Shown here piece after piece: positions 1 through 8,889 of a stretch of DNA of 44,788 bases. The DNA is taken from assembly GCA_020053275.1 (NCBI GenBank), contig JAGVNL010000012.1, positions 1 to 44,788 on the forward strand, read 5' to 3'. Below the pieces are notes generated by a model, which saw only the letters and a list, made by a program, of their open reading frames with translations, did no database searches and had not been told where the DNA came from. This DNA is from a bacterium (GTDB lineage: Bacteria; Patescibacteriota; Patescibacteriia; UBA9934). Numbering within the stretch: the stretch's first letter is position 1; every line of letters starts with the position of its first letter. Made by a program: the position numbers and the translations under genes.

Positions 1-55
1 CACGGCTGATTTCTTCACGCTCTTTAACGGTTAACCGAGTGTAGGGATTTGGCAT
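1..55 (-). CDS. IS30-like transposase, N-terminal fragment (runs off left edge)
   Basis: Reverse complement reads ATGCCAAATCCCTACACTCGGTTAACCGTTAAAGAGCGTGAAGAAATCAGCCGTG = MPNPYTRLTVKEREEISR, resembling the IS30 N-terminal HTH start (xxHLTxEEREEIxR). Only 18 codons are visible. Confidence 0.55.
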   Translation of the reverse strand, partial: MPNPYTRLTVKEREEISR

Positions 56-113
56 ACGGATAGAAGTCTACCCGTTGCGTTAGATTTTGGAGAGGAAGAA
101 GTATTAATTGTGC

Positions 114-125
114 TATACTGATAGT
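114..125 (+). promoter_or_regulatory. Extended -10 promoter (TGCTATACT), predicted TSS at or next to ATG 126 (leaderless)
   Basis: TGC-TATACT (111-119), then 6 nt, then ATG at 126. Confidence 0.5.
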
Positions 126-299
126 ATGAAACAGCGTATTCATAATAAAAGAAAGGATACACTTGTAATGACCATAGAAAAGAAATATGGTGTTGATTTA
201 GGCTATAGGTCGGATGCACAGTTACACACCGTTTTAAAAAAAGAAGGACTGCCATCACTTTTTAAGTTGCTTAAGATGACTCATGCTGGTGTCAGATAG
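126..299 (+). CDS. Small conserved-type hypothetical protein (57 aa)
   Basis: MKQRIHNKRKDTLVMTIEKKYGVDLGYRSDAQLHTVLKKEGLPSLFKLLKMTHAGVR; protein-like composition with a good -10 element immediately upstream. Confidence 0.55.
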   Translation: MKQRIHNKRKDTLVMTIEKKYGVDLGYRSDAQLHTVLKKEGLPSLFKLLKMTHAGVR

Positions 300-449
300 T
301 ACATGGATAGTTTAGATTTTATTGCTGACAAAGAGTGTTGAAAATGCCTTGGCATTATTGGTATATATTTTACAGAAAGCTCCGCGAGGTTTAAAAAAGA
401 TATAATTATCCATAGTTAGTAGCATTATTAAGCATTTAAGAGTACAACA

Positions 450-1013
450 ATGGATATGAAAAAAATCTTATACAGTACCATCGCTATAATTCCAATCATC
501 GTCATCCTAGCGTTTACTCTGCCTTCAAAAACCGCTAAGACGCCAGTCGTCGTCACCAATTTCGCTGAATGTGCCGCACTCGGTAACCCCGTCATGGAGT
601 CATACCCTCGTCAGTGCAGAGCAGGGGACAAAACATTCGCCGAAGATGTCGGCAATATAATTGCCAAGATGGAACTCATCCGCTTGGAGACGCCACAGCC
701 AGGCGCCATGGTCAGCAGTCCATTAACCATTAAAGGGGAGGCTCGTGGCAGTTGGTTTTTTGAGGCAAGCTTTCCTGTGGTTATAACAAATTGGGACGGA
801 CTAATCATCGGCGAAGGCGTTGCGCAAGCACAGGGCGACTGGATGACCACAGACTTCGTGCCATTCACGGCGTCACTCACATTCACTGCCGACCCAGCTG
901 CTTACAGCGATCGCGGCACACTCATTCTTCGCAAGGACAATCCTTCCGGCCTCCCAGCCAACGACGACGCTCTCGAGATTCCAGTAATCATTGATAGTGG
1001 GGCAGGGTTATAA
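450..1013 (+). CDS. Membrane-anchored protein with Gmad2-type immunoglobulin-like domain
   Basis: N-terminal TM/signal, then IRLETPQPGAMVSSPLTIKGEARGSWFFEASFPVVITNWDG...GTLILRKDNPSG, a Gmad2-like pattern. Confidence 0.75.
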   Translation: MDMKKILYSTIAIIPIIVILAFTLPSKTAKTPVVVTNFAECAALGNPVMESYPRQCRAGDKTFAEDVGNIIAKMELIRLETPQPGAMVSSPLTIKGEARGSWFFEASFPVVITNWDGLIIGEGVAQAQGDWMTTDFVPFTASLTFTADPAAYSDRGTLILRKDNPSGLPANDDALEIPVIIDSGAGL

Positions 1014-1032
1014 AATCAGTTAGGTGATTAGT

Positions 1033-1365
1033 ATGATTCATGAAATGAAGTTGCAACCTGCGCCTTTTGATACAATTAAGGCCGGTACTAAAAAAATCGA
1101 ATGTCGACTATTCGATGCTAAGCGTCAACTTATTAAAGTCGGAGATACGATAATTTTTAAACGCGCACCAGATTTTGTTGAAGAAGTCGCCACGGTTGTG
1201 ACCGGACTACTTCGTTATTCAACATTCTCAGCACTATTCGCAGACTTTGCACCGGAAGTATTTGGTGTGAGTGATCTCAAAACACTAAATGAGGCCATAT
1301 ACCAATATTACACAAAGCAGGACGAAACTACTTTTGGAGTAGTTGGTATTCAGATTGAATTGTAA
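1033..1365 (+). CDS. ASCH-domain protein
   Basis: MKLQPAPFDTIKAGTKKIECRLFDAKRQLIKVGDTIIFKRAP... is a typical ASCH fold N-terminus (xxF..Ik.G.KtiE.Rl.d..r..i..GD.I.F). Confidence 0.75.
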   Translation: MIHEMKLQPAPFDTIKAGTKKIECRLFDAKRQLIKVGDTIIFKRAPDFVEEVATVVTGLLRYSTFSALFADFAPEVFGVSDLKTLNEAIYQYYTKQDETTFGVVGIQIEL

Positions 1366-1394
1366 AAACAAAGTCCAGCACACGGTGGTGCTGG
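1363..1394 (-). terminator. Rho-independent terminator for minus-strand small ORF (overlaps the stop codon of the ASCH gene)
   Basis: CCAGCAC (1375-1381) / GTGCTGG (1388-1394), followed on the minus strand by ACTTTGTTTTT. Confidence 0.55.
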
Positions 1395-1415
1395 AGAAGG
1401 GGAACGCGCTGGTCG

Positions 1416-1595
1416 CTACGGGGTGGTGTAGTCGTGCTGAACGGCTTCAGGCACAGTGTCTGGCTGATGCTTCGCTTGGCGCAGATCGCCAACGCACATT
1501 ACGATGAATATGAGCAGACAGAGCAGAATTGCAACACACCCTGGAGCCCTACTTGTTGAGAGCTCACCAAATTCGTTGTTGACTGGTTCAGACAT
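1416..1595 (-). CDS. Small single-TM hypothetical protein (59 aa)
   Basis: MSEPVNNEFGELSTSRAPGCVAILLCLLIFIVMCVGDLRQAKHQPDTVPEAVQHDYTTP; SD-like GAGGTG 4 nt upstream of ATG at 1595; terminator downstream. Confidence 0.5.
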   Translation of the reverse strand: MSEPVNNEFGELSTSRAPGCVAILLCLLIFIVMCVGDLRQAKHQPDTVPEAVQHDYTTP

Positions 1596-1719
1596 TGGGC
1601 ACCTCAGGCCAAATGTATCTAATGTCGCCTGGAATGACAAGCCCACATGACTGTCGATAGCTATTTAACCTAGTCGAGAGTATATTCCTTATTAGAAGCT
1701 AATTCCTAAACGATAAAAT

Positions 1720-1872
1720 ATGTTGTGGACCATCGCGATTATTCTCTTCATCCTTTGGCTCCTAGGTCTCGTCACAGCTCATGCTTTTGGCGGCTTCATT
1801 CACATCCTACTCGTGATTGCTATCATTGCTGTCCTTATTCGCATTATTCGCGGCGAAAAGATTATTAAATAA
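1720..1872 (+). CDS. lmo0937-family small membrane protein (50 aa), not in ORF track
   Basis: Direct translation: MLWTIAIILFILWLLGLVTAHAFGGFIHILLVIAIIAVLIRIIRGEKIIK*; matches the lmo0937 pattern (W...I..iLWllG......gg.iHiLLviAii.vi.r...g). Confidence 0.85.
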   Translation: MLWTIAIILFILWLLGLVTAHAFGGFIHILLVIAIIAVLIRIIRGEKIIK

Positions 1873-1877
1873 TTACT

Positions 1878-2213
1878 ATGGAAAACAAATTCAAGAAAGG
1901 TTTAATTCTCGGCGGGTTGCTGGCCGTCGGTGCCGCTATCGGCTTTGCTTTCACTAAGCCAGGTCAAGAATTGACGGAAGACATTAAGGACGACGCTAAG
2001 AAACTCGCCAAAAAAATTAAGAAGGCCTTACATAAAATGGAAGATGTTACTAAAGAGGCATACGACGACTTGGTAGAGAAAGTGGTGGACGAATACGCTG
2101 CCAAGAAAGAGCTAGCGATTGACATCAAGGACACCTTGGTCGAAACCTTGCGTCGCGAATGGCACGCCATGGAGGAGCAGTACAATGATCTGAAGGACGA
2201 AATCGCCGATTAA
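1878..2213 (+). CDS. YtxH-like / gas-vesicle-type stress protein
   Basis: MENKFKKGLILGGLLAVGAAIGFAFTKPGQELTEDIKDDAKKLAKKIKKALHK...; N-terminal TM plus charged coiled-coil. Confidence 0.6.
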   Translation: MENKFKKGLILGGLLAVGAAIGFAFTKPGQELTEDIKDDAKKLAKKIKKALHKMEDVTKEAYDDLVEKVVDEYAAKKELAIDIKDTLVETLRREWHAMEEQYNDLKDEIAD

Positions 2214-2222
2214 TAATAAAAT

Positions 2223-2256
2223 CCCTCAAAGCCAATTTGGTTCTGAGGGTTTTTTG
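2223..2256 (+). terminator. Rho-independent terminator
   Basis: CCCTCA...TGAGGG stem followed by TTTTTTG. Confidence 0.75.
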
Positions 2257-2286
2257 TTATCAAATTGCGTAGTATACTACTACTGT

Positions 2287-2769
2287 ATGAAAAATAAAAT
2301 CGTTGACGGGTTCAATCATTTTCTGGGTTTCCCCGGTTTTGATTACCAGCAAATAAGCAAACTCGTCTACCTTGGCACAAACATGTGCTGCCAGTTTGGT
2401 TTCGCGAAGGAGTTGTTGAGCAAGGGCATTAGGGTAGACATCAGTCTTGAGGACTTGCGCATAGACGCCCCGCACGGCGTCGACTATTTCTTGTGGTTGC
2501 CAACTCCAGATTATTTACCACCAACACCGGACGCCCTAGCGCTCGGCGTGGAGTTGCTAGAGTTTTGCGCCAAACGAGAATTACCAGTTTACATTCATTG
2601 CCGTAACGGTCATGGCCGCGCGCCAACCCTGCTCGCAGCTTATCTTATAAAGCAAGGCATGACTCCTACAGATGCCATCGCCAACATAAAAGCCAAACGC
2701 CCCAGCATCCACATCACCGAAGCTCAAATGGCCGGCCTCAAAGCCTACAGTAAAACCATTAACCAATAA
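2287..2769 (+). CDS. Dual-specificity / tyrosine phosphatase family protein
   Basis: P-loop HCRNGHGRAPTLLAAYLI (HCx5R) with an upstream Asp-containing region; start at MKNKIVDG. Confidence 0.85.
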   Translation: MKNKIVDGFNHFLGFPGFDYQQISKLVYLGTNMCCQFGFAKELLSKGIRVDISLEDLRIDAPHGVDYFLWLPTPDYLPPTPDALALGVELLEFCAKRELPVYIHCRNGHGRAPTLLAAYLIKQGMTPTDAIANIKAKRPSIHITEAQMAGLKAYSKTINQ

Positions 2770-2771
2770 TT

Positions 2772-3257
2772 ATGCGCAATCTTCGTCACCTAGCCAACCT
2801 CGCCTTGTGGGTGATCGGCGTCGAGTTCGCTGGCATAATCGGCTCAATCTTCACCATGTCGGCGATACCAGTTTGGTATGCTACGCTTACTAAGCCAACC
2901 TGGAATCCACCAGCCTGGGTGTTCGGGCCGGTCTGGACATTGCTGTTCGCCATGATGGGGCTGGCTGCTTACTTGGTTTGGCAAAAAGGAATCCGTAAGA
3001 CGCAAGTACGGCAAGCGATCGTGGTCTTCGTCGCGCAACTCATCCTGAATATTAGCTGGTCGTATGTTTTCTTTACACTGCACAGCCCAGGCGGTGCGTT
3101 TGTAGAAATTATTGGCTTGTGGTTCATGATCCTGGCTACCATCGTGGCTTTTGCTAGAGTATCTAAACCAGCAGCCTGGCTACTCTTGCCCTATATTTTA
3201 TGGGTAAGTTTTGCCGCTGTTCTCAATTACTCAATTTGGCAGCTGGCGCTTACTTGA
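2772..3257 (+). CDS. TspO/MBR family protein
   Basis: WYATLTKPTWNPPAWVFGPVWTLLFAMMGLAAYLVW is the TspO signature. Confidence 0.93.
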   Translation: MRNLRHLANLALWVIGVEFAGIIGSIFTMSAIPVWYATLTKPTWNPPAWVFGPVWTLLFAMMGLAAYLVWQKGIRKTQVRQAIVVFVAQLILNISWSYVFFTLHSPGGAFVEIIGLWFMILATIVAFARVSKPAAWLLLPYILWVSFAAVLNYSIWQLALT

Positions 3258-3258
3258 T

Positions 3259-4155
3259 ATGCCAAAGAAAATAAAAGTTTTACTGGCTGGTCAGGTGAAG
3301 GGCTGGTTCATGGACAGAGCACAGCGGGAGGCCAAGAGTCGAGGTTTGGAGATAGTAGGCTGTATGGCAGGAGCTCTGGTTAGTACTCACGACGCCAGCG
3401 GTACCAAGTTTTTGGTGAACGGAAAAGATCTGTTTAGTTACGATATTATCCATTTATTCACGGTCCAAAAGCATCGGGCATTGTGGTACGCAGCAGCGGC
3501 CGCAGCAGCCGAGCAGGGCACAGTTATCCTCGACGCCAACTGCATAGCTACGCCAATGCACGAGCAGTCAGTGTCATACCAACTGGCTCGTCAAAGCGAA
3601 CTCGGTTTGCCGTTTCCGGCTACAACTATCACTTCGTCCTGGCGTCAGGCCATCAAAACGCTTCGTGCCAGCAAGTGGCCCATCGTCGTTAAAACTCTAA
3701 ACTCTCGCAAAGGTCGCGGCGTCACCCTTGTCCGCCACTGGTTTGACTTCATAAAGTTTTCTTGGGCTCAGCGCCACCAATCCTCATTTGCCTTCCGTCA
3801 ATTCATTAAGGCTGACGGCGACTATCGCATTACCGTCATTGGCGGCGTGGCCCAGTCGGCCGTCTTGCGTCGTGGGCAAAAAGGGGAGTGGCGCAACAAC
3901 CTCTCACTCGGTGGTAGCGGCGAAGCTATCCCGTTAACAAACATTCCAGAAGTAATCGAAATCGCTGAGCAAGCAGCTGTAGCTTTTGATTTTGACCTCG
4001 CTGGCGTCGACATTATAGTTGCCAAAACAGGCGAACCATACATTTTAGAAATAAACCGTACGCCGCAACTAACAGGCTCAGAAAGATTGACCGGCCTAAA
4101 CCTAGTTGGCAAAGTGCTAGATCTCTATGTCAGCAAATACAAAAAGTCCAAATAA
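3259..4155 (+). CDS. RimK-like ATP-grasp family protein
   Basis: WPIVVKTLNSRKGRGVTLV...FRQFIKADGDYRITVIGG...AGVDIIVAKTGEPYILEINRTPQ; ATP-grasp motifs. Confidence 0.85.
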   Translation: MPKKIKVLLAGQVKGWFMDRAQREAKSRGLEIVGCMAGALVSTHDASGTKFLVNGKDLFSYDIIHLFTVQKHRALWYAAAAAAAEQGTVILDANCIATPMHEQSVSYQLARQSELGLPFPATTITSSWRQAIKTLRASKWPIVVKTLNSRKGRGVTLVRHWFDFIKFSWAQRHQSSFAFRQFIKADGDYRITVIGGVAQSAVLRRGQKGEWRNNLSLGGSGEAIPLTNIPEVIEIAEQAAVAFDFDLAGVDIIVAKTGEPYILEINRTPQLTGSERLTGLNLVGKVLDLYVSKYKKSK

Positions 4156-4188
4156 ATGTTATACTTCAGTCAATCTAACATTCGCCCT

Positions 4189-5142
4189 ATGAAAATCACT
4201 CTCCCGCATTCCACAGCTCGTGATGTCTTTGGTCACCTGCTCGGCATCGGCACGCTCTACGCCTGTGTCATTGGTTTCATCACGCTACTTTTTCAGTATG
4301 TCAATGTAAAGTTTCCCGATGTCTTGTCTTACTCCTACTCCAATGCTCTCGACATTATTCGTAACAGCATGGCCGTACTAATTGTAGTCTGGCCAGCCTT
4401 TATTCTTATCTCATGGTTGCTCAGCAAGGATGTCCAAGCAGATCCAAAAAAGCATCAGATTGGTATTAAAAAATGGTTACTCTATTTGACTCTCTTCGTT
4501 ACCGCTATCACCATGATTGTTGATTTGGTTACGCTCGTCAATTACTTCTTGAACGGCGAAATCACTACTCGCTTCATTCTTAAAGTAATTGTCGTTCTCG
4601 TTACTGCTGCTGCCGTCTTCGGTTACTATCTATGGGATTTGCGTCGTGATGTTACAAAGAAAACAAAAGTTAATAAGGTGACGGCCTGGTCAACCTCCAT
4701 CGTGCTTGTCGCAGCCATCGTTCTCGGCTTTGTGCTTGTTGGCTCACCAATGCAGCAACGCTTGGTCCGCCTCGACGAAACTCGTGTCAGCGATTTGCAG
4801 CTAATCCAAAATGAGGTTGTTAATTTCTACGCCACCAAACACACACTTCCAGCATCGTTGAGAGAACTTTCAACCTCACTCAACGGTTTCAATGCTCCAG
4901 TCGATCCAGAAACTAGTGCAGCCTACGAGTACATTCCAGCAGCTGACGCTATCAACGAAATTCGTAACTTTGAGCTCTGCGCTTCATTCGCTACTACCGA
5001 CATTGGGACTACGCTAAAATCAGGTGTTTACCCTGAACCTCGATCAGTCTACATTGATCCTGTTTATGGCGGTAACTGGTCACACACCACTGGTCGTGTC
5101 TGCTTCACCCGAACTGTAGATTCTTCAATGTTCTATGAGTAA
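4189..5142 (+). CDS. DUF5671-type membrane protein
   Basis: Multi-TM N-terminus (TARDVFGHLLGIGTLYACVIGFITLLFQYVNVKFPD) typical of DUF5671, plus a soluble C-terminal region. Confidence 0.7.
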   Translation: MKITLPHSTARDVFGHLLGIGTLYACVIGFITLLFQYVNVKFPDVLSYSYSNALDIIRNSMAVLIVVWPAFILISWLLSKDVQADPKKHQIGIKKWLLYLTLFVTAITMIVDLVTLVNYFLNGEITTRFILKVIVVLVTAAAVFGYYLWDLRRDVTKKTKVNKVTAWSTSIVLVAAIVLGFVLVGSPMQQRLVRLDETRVSDLQLIQNEVVNFYATKHTLPASLRELSTSLNGFNAPVDPETSAAYEYIPAADAINEIRNFELCASFATTDIGTTLKSGVYPEPRSVYIDPVYGGNWSHTTGRVCFTRTVDSSMFYE

Positions 5143-6355
5143 GAATCTCTGGCAACGCCTGGGACCTGGTTTCATTACTGGTGCTGCTGACGACGACCCA
5201 TCAGGAATTGGCACCTACTCGCAAACCGGAGCGCAGTTCGGCTATGGACAGTTATGGTTAGCGTTGTTCAGCTTTCCGTTCATGACTGTTGTGCAGGAAA
5301 TGTGTGGCCGTATTGGTATTGTTACGCGCCGTGGGTTGTCTGGTACTATTCGCCGTCATTACAGCCGGCCAGTATTGTATGTTGCCGTGTCGCTACTCAT
5401 CATCGCCAATACCATCAACATAGGAGCAGACTTGGGTGCTATGGCGGCAGCCGGTCAATTGTTACTCGGCGTACCGTTCACTGTGTGGCTGCTTGGCTTA
5501 ACGGTCTTGACGCTTGGCCTAGAAATTTTTGTTTCATATCCTCGCTACGCAAAAATCCTGAAGTACCTCACGCTGTCGTTGCTAGCGTATGTGGTTACCG
5601 CCTTTGTAGTTAAGCAGGACTGGAGCCAAGTCGCTTGGTCTACTTTCGTACCATCGTTCTCGTTTCAGCGCGAGTACATTCTAAACATCGTGGCCGTCCT
5701 CGGCACCACCATTTCGCCCTACCTATTTTTCTGGCAAGCGAACGAGGAAGTGGAAGAGGAATTGGGCAAGAAGAAACAAAACCTATTCTCGGCTATTCGC
5801 GATATGCGTCTCGACACAGCAGTCGGCATGTTCTTTTCCAACCTCGTCATGTTCTTCATCATCGTCACCACCGCGTCCACTCTTGGCGCTCACGGCATTA
5901 CCCAAATCGACACCGCCGCCGCTGCCGCCGAGGCCTTGCGCCCGCTGGCAGGTAACTTCACCTTCGTCCTCTTCGCTATTGGTATCATGGGAGTCGGCCT
6001 ACTCGCCGTACCAATTCTTGCAGGCTCGGCGTCTTATGCAGCAGTTGAAGCTTTTGATTTACCAGGCGGCCTAAACAAAAAATGGTATGAAGCGCGAGCC
6101 TTCTACGGCATAATTATTCTTGCGACGCTAGTTGGCGTACTCATCAACTACTTACACATTCCGCCATTCACCATGCTGTACTACACAGCTGTGCTGAACG
6201 GCCTAGTCGCTCCGCCACTCTTGCTACTAATCCTCCTCATCTCGAATAATAAAAAAATAATGGGTAGTCATACTAACGGCAAATGGTCCAACCTTCTTGG
6301 CGTACTCGTTATGCTCATTATGGCTACAGCTGGTGTCTTGATTTTCGTTCTATAA
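5135..6355 (+). CDS. Nramp-family metal transporter, non-canonical binding-site motifs
   Basis: GPGFITGAADDDPSGIGTYSQTGAQFGY (TM1 motif) and LGTTISPYLFFWQANEEVEEE (TM6 motif); about 11 TM segments. Confidence 0.88.
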   Translation: MSKNLWQRLGPGFITGAADDDPSGIGTYSQTGAQFGYGQLWLALFSFPFMTVVQEMCGRIGIVTRRGLSGTIRRHYSRPVLYVAVSLLIIANTINIGADLGAMAAAGQLLLGVPFTVWLLGLTVLTLGLEIFVSYPRYAKILKYLTLSLLAYVVTAFVVKQDWSQVAWSTFVPSFSFQREYILNIVAVLGTTISPYLFFWQANEEVEEELGKKKQNLFSAIRDMRLDTAVGMFFSNLVMFFIIVTTASTLGAHGITQIDTAAAAAEALRPLAGNFTFVLFAIGIMGVGLLAVPILAGSASYAAVEAFDLPGGLNKKWYEARAFYGIIILATLVGVLINYLHIPPFTMLYYTAVLNGLVAPPLLLLILLISNNKKIMGSHTNGKWSNLLGVLVMLIMATAGVLIFVL

Positions 6356-6369
6356 TCTCTTAAACAAAT

Positions 6370-8802
6370 ATGTCAGAACGACAGGGCGGGGGTGAATACC
6401 AACCTCGACAAGATAAAGAATCAATCCTCCACGAGAATCGTTTGGAGCGTTTTTCCAAACGCTATCATCGGTTTCTCAAAGTCCTCTTCGTTGCTTGGAA
6501 TGTGGCCTATCTGGATCATGAGGATCTTTTGCTTGCAGCTGAACGCATGCCTCAGATAATTAGCGCTAAGATGAGTGAAGATGAAGCTAAAAAAACTGCA
6601 GAAGGCTTGCTAGAAAAGTATCAGGAAAAGATGGATAAGGGTGAATCATTGCCTGTTGACCTAGCTACTTTATATTTAGAGCAGGAACGACAGCTGGGTG
6701 GTGTCAGTGAGGCAGACACTGCGAAAGCTCGAGCTCACTTTGATGCACTAGTCGAAGCTGCCAAGCGCCAACAGGCTGGCGGCTGGTCAGAGCCAGAAAC
6801 GCTTGGTTGGATTCTCAAACAGCAAGGCGACTACAACGACGGCTATAATCAACTCACCGATCTTCTTAATTCTGGCGTCGGCGAATGCGAGGCACGGGCT
6901 AAATTTATTGCCGCCATGGTGCAGGCCGTGTTCCCTGAATATGTTAAGAACAGTCAAATGAAGGTGGAGATTTTCCGTGGTAAAGTAAATGAGAGTGGCG
7001 TAATTCAACCAGGCCATGTTCGTGTCATCATCGACCTTACAGCAGAAGGTAAAGGAGTAATAGTTTTGGAGGGCGACGCACCACATCACGAAATGAATCC
7101 TACAGATATTGCCAAGCACCAGGAAATAGGTGGGCGAGAAGTAACGGCGATGGCTGTAAAATCTTTTGCTGTTAAAACTGGTCTAACAACTTGGGGTGTT
7201 GAGGACGAACCAAACAAGAAATTAATCAAAAAAGCCACCCGCGAGGATCTTAAAAAAGTTGCTGAACTGAAAGACCCAATCGGCCAGGTCTCCAGTCTGC
7301 TTCATTCCGCCTTAGTAGATAACTCAACCAGCAGTTACCCAGAAGGTATTGCCACTTACGGCGACGGCCGCGAGACCATGAACATTGACCCACATCCGAT
7401 TGGCAAATCTTACGCCCTCTCGCGCGAAAACTTCGGCAACACAATCGAACTTCGTCTGGTTCACAACAAGCCAAAATTAACGCTCGATAATCTTGATCAA
7501 GCTTATACTTCTGGTATCATCGATCTTGAAAGGTTTGACACCTTCGATGAGCAAGCGCTTGATGTGTTGTTGACGCAACGACAAGAACAAATGAGGGTTT
7601 CAACCCTAGCGAATCTTGCAACTAACGGTAGTACACCTCAAATGAAGCGTGTTACTGAAAGGATAAATGCTCGCTATCAGCCGATTGCCATAAATTCTAA
7701 GCAGGGGATTCATAGATCAATATTCAGGGAACACGGGCCGATAGCCTGGGTTCTTCATGGTGATCAGCTGCCGTCTATCTTTGACATCCCAACCTCGTCA
7801 ATGCAGATTAAAGGCATTACCGAAATTCCAGCAGAGATAGCTGGCATTGCCTGGACCAAAGATTCGTATTTAGATTTACAGTTGGCCATTGTAGACCTCG
7901 ATAACAATGATATAGAAGGTGGAATGGCCTTGACTCGAGCATTACAAAAAGGCTTGACGCATATTAGTATTGAAGGCGGAGGGATCGGTGACCAATTTAT
8001 TAACGGTGTTGATTTTAGGTGGATGAATAAAATGCAATCGCTGAATCTGAAAAATGTATCAACTGGTAGCTTGGCAGGCTTGGAGGTAGATCAACTAAGC
8101 TGGTCACGAAATATGGGTTTTCAGGCCGGCGCCTTAGCGAATGCTAGGGCGCACGATACCGTGTTGAGATTTAACGGCAATGGTGCAGATAAGCCAAGCA
8201 AAAATCCAAAAGATGCGCTTGAGTTTGATGGCGGCATCTTCTCTAGCAATGGCGAAGGCACTGGACAGCAGATGGGTGATTACTTCATAACCGATACCTT
8301 AGCGTTACAAGTAGCCAAAAACCAGAGGGTAACTATCGAAGCTGCTGCTTTCAGCAATATGCATTTCGATGTTTTGAGTTTAAGCTCAGACATCCTGTTG
8401 CGTGAAGATGCTCTGGTTGGTGCCAGGATCGATACTTTAGTTATTAACATCGGACAAACCGCGCCAGCCGATATGATTAAGCCAGAATTGAGAGCGATCA
8501 ACACAAAGCCACTTGAGAATATTCGACGGGTAGTTATAATCAGGAAATCTAATACTTTGCTGGATAAGGGTGATCAAGCTCTGCTTAAGAGTACGCCGCC
8601 TTTAACCAATGAAGAGTTGACGGCATTTAGGAAAGATTTGGATGCTGAGCAACTAGGGTTATTTAATGCGCGTTTAAACGCTAAAGCACCAATATTCGTA
8701 GTAGTTGATCAAGTCTATCAGTCGTTAATTGAGAAATACGGCAGTCAACAGGCCATACCAGACACCGCCTTACTCGCTTCCGCCAACATAATAAGCAATT
8801 AG
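6370..8802 (+). CDS. Large protein: transglutaminase/papain-like core plus C-terminal BspA-like LRR repeats
   Basis: GVGECEARAKFIAAMVQ...GHVRVIIDLTAEGKGVIVLEGD resembles a Cys/His/Asp transglutaminase-like core; the C-terminus has LRR_5-like units (VTIEAAAFSNMHFDVLSLSSDILLREDALVGARIDTLVI). Confidence 0.6.
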   Translation: MSERQGGGEYQPRQDKESILHENRLERFSKRYHRFLKVLFVAWNVAYLDHEDLLLAAERMPQIISAKMSEDEAKKTAEGLLEKYQEKMDKGESLPVDLATLYLEQERQLGGVSEADTAKARAHFDALVEAAKRQQAGGWSEPETLGWILKQQGDYNDGYNQLTDLLNSGVGECEARAKFIAAMVQAVFPEYVKNSQMKVEIFRGKVNESGVIQPGHVRVIIDLTAEGKGVIVLEGDAPHHEMNPTDIAKHQEIGGREVTAMAVKSFAVKTGLTTWGVEDEPNKKLIKKATREDLKKVAELKDPIGQVSSLLHSALVDNSTSSYPEGIATYGDGRETMNIDPHPIGKSYALSRENFGNTIELRLVHNKPKLTLDNLDQAYTSGIIDLERFDTFDEQALDVLLTQRQEQMRVSTLANLATNGSTPQMKRVTERINARYQPIAINSKQGIHRSIFREHGPIAWVLHGDQLPSIFDIPTSSMQIKGITEIPAEIAGIAWTKDSYLDLQLAIVDLDNNDIEGGMALTRALQKGLTHISIEGGGIGDQFINGVDFRWMNKMQSLNLKNVSTGSLAGLEVDQLSWSRNMGFQAGALANARAHDTVLRFNGNGADKPSKNPKDALEFDGGIFSSNGEGTGQQMGDYFITDTLALQVAKNQRVTIEAAAFSNMHFDVLSLSSDILLREDALVGARIDTLVINIGQTAPADMIKPELRAINTKPLENIRRVVIIRKSNTLLDKGDQALLKSTPPLTNEELTAFRKDLDAEQLGLFNARLNAKAPIFVVVDQVYQSLIEKYGSQQAIPDTALLASANIISN

Positions 8803-8889
8803 GGGTCAGGTCTTGTATTGTGCATTTGCCAATTCTACCGAACTAGTGTATGGTTCGCCAATTCTCATCTATAATTAGCAAAAAAAGAT

